NCBI GenBank assembly: GCA_009700815.1
Contig: WLLG01000118.1
Location: forward strand, 1 to 6,677
DNA from: Actinomycetota bacterium
GTDB lineage: Bacteria > Actinomycetota > Acidimicrobiia > Acidimicrobiales > Microtrichaceae
Length of the DNA: 6,677 nucleotides
Direction: 5' to 3'
The notes below the pieces were generated by a model. It saw only the letters and a program-made list of their open reading frames with translations. It ran no database searches and had not been told where the DNA came from. Position numbers and translations under genes: made by a program. The stretch's first letter is position 1; every line of letters starts with the position of its first letter. Shown piece by piece: positions 6,629 through 6,677 of the stretch.

Positions 6629-6677
6629 ATGTTCGTTTTAGGGATCAGCGGGCTGTACCACGACTCAGCTGCCGCAG
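6629..6677 (+). CDS. Carbamoyltransferase, N-terminal start only (runs off the window)
   Basis: Only 16 codons are visible, reading MFVLGISGLYHDSAAA. This is the characteristic opening of NodU/CmcH/SxtI-type O-carbamoyltransferases, in which the L-G-I-S-x-x-Y-H-D-S-A-A pattern belongs to the first strand and loop of the Kae1-like domain. These enzymes move a carbamoyl group from carbamoyl phosphate to a hydroxyl of a sugar or natural product through a carbamoyl-adenylate. There is no convincing Shine-Dalgarno upstream; the nearest purine run, CAGGA at 6607-6611, is 17 bases away. That fits a leaderless message. The neighbouring SxtJ/SGNH gene and the DUF5989-like gene are the usual company of this family, which strengthens the call despite its shortness. 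The rest of the gene and its acceptor are out of view. Confidence 0.8.
   Translation, partial: MFVLGISGLYHDSAAA

Overview
The window looks like part of a bacterial cell-surface glycan or secondary-metabolite assembly locus. Actinobacteria are my best guess, possibly Acidimicrobiia-like. The reasons are moderate-to-high GC, tightly coupled genes with ATGA overlaps, one GTG start with a strong Shine-Dalgarno, and a gene that looks leaderless behind a TANNNT-type -10. The lineage is a guess from style; no rRNA or housekeeping gene is present to confirm it.

Left part (1-4489, all + strand): four genes read as one operon. (1) A GT-A-fold glycosyltransferase whose 5' end is probably outside the window. 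(2) A radical SAM protein with an N-terminal cysteine-rich 'twitch' domain and a long C-terminal extension that may be PAS-like. (3) A 56-residue single-pass membrane protein of the DUF5989/SxtK-like type. (4) A class I SAM-dependent methyltransferase. Genes 1/2 and 2/3 overlap by ATGA, and a 38-base gap with a good ribosome-binding site separates 3 and 4. The operon promoter lies upstream of the window.

Right part: a short convergent junction (4490-4526) with a weak hairpin precedes a minus-strand gene (4527-6572). That gene encodes a four-helix membrane protein whose N-terminus resembles SxtJ and whose exported part is an SGNH/GDSL hydrolase, followed by a proline-rich linker and a small C-terminal domain. 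Divergent from it, across a 56-base spacer with overlapping candidate -10 elements, begins a carbamoyltransferase (6629 onward). Only its first 16 codons are in the window.

How the genes may work together: carbamoyltransferase, SxtJ-like, SxtK/DUF5989-like and GDSL-lipase genes are the same four components that sit together as sxtI-J-K-L in cyanobacterial saxitoxin clusters, and similar sets occur in exopolysaccharide loci. Here they are rearranged: J and L are fused, K has moved into the radical SAM operon, and I is divergent. A reasonable inference is that the locus builds and decorates (glycosylation, methylation, carbamoylation, possibly O-acylation or deacylation) an envelope-associated glycan or small molecule, with the radical SAM enzyme doing an unidentified step. 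The substrate cannot be told from the sequence. There is no gene-free stretch over 300 bases, and I saw no tRNA, rRNA, CRISPR array, insertion sequence or integrase.
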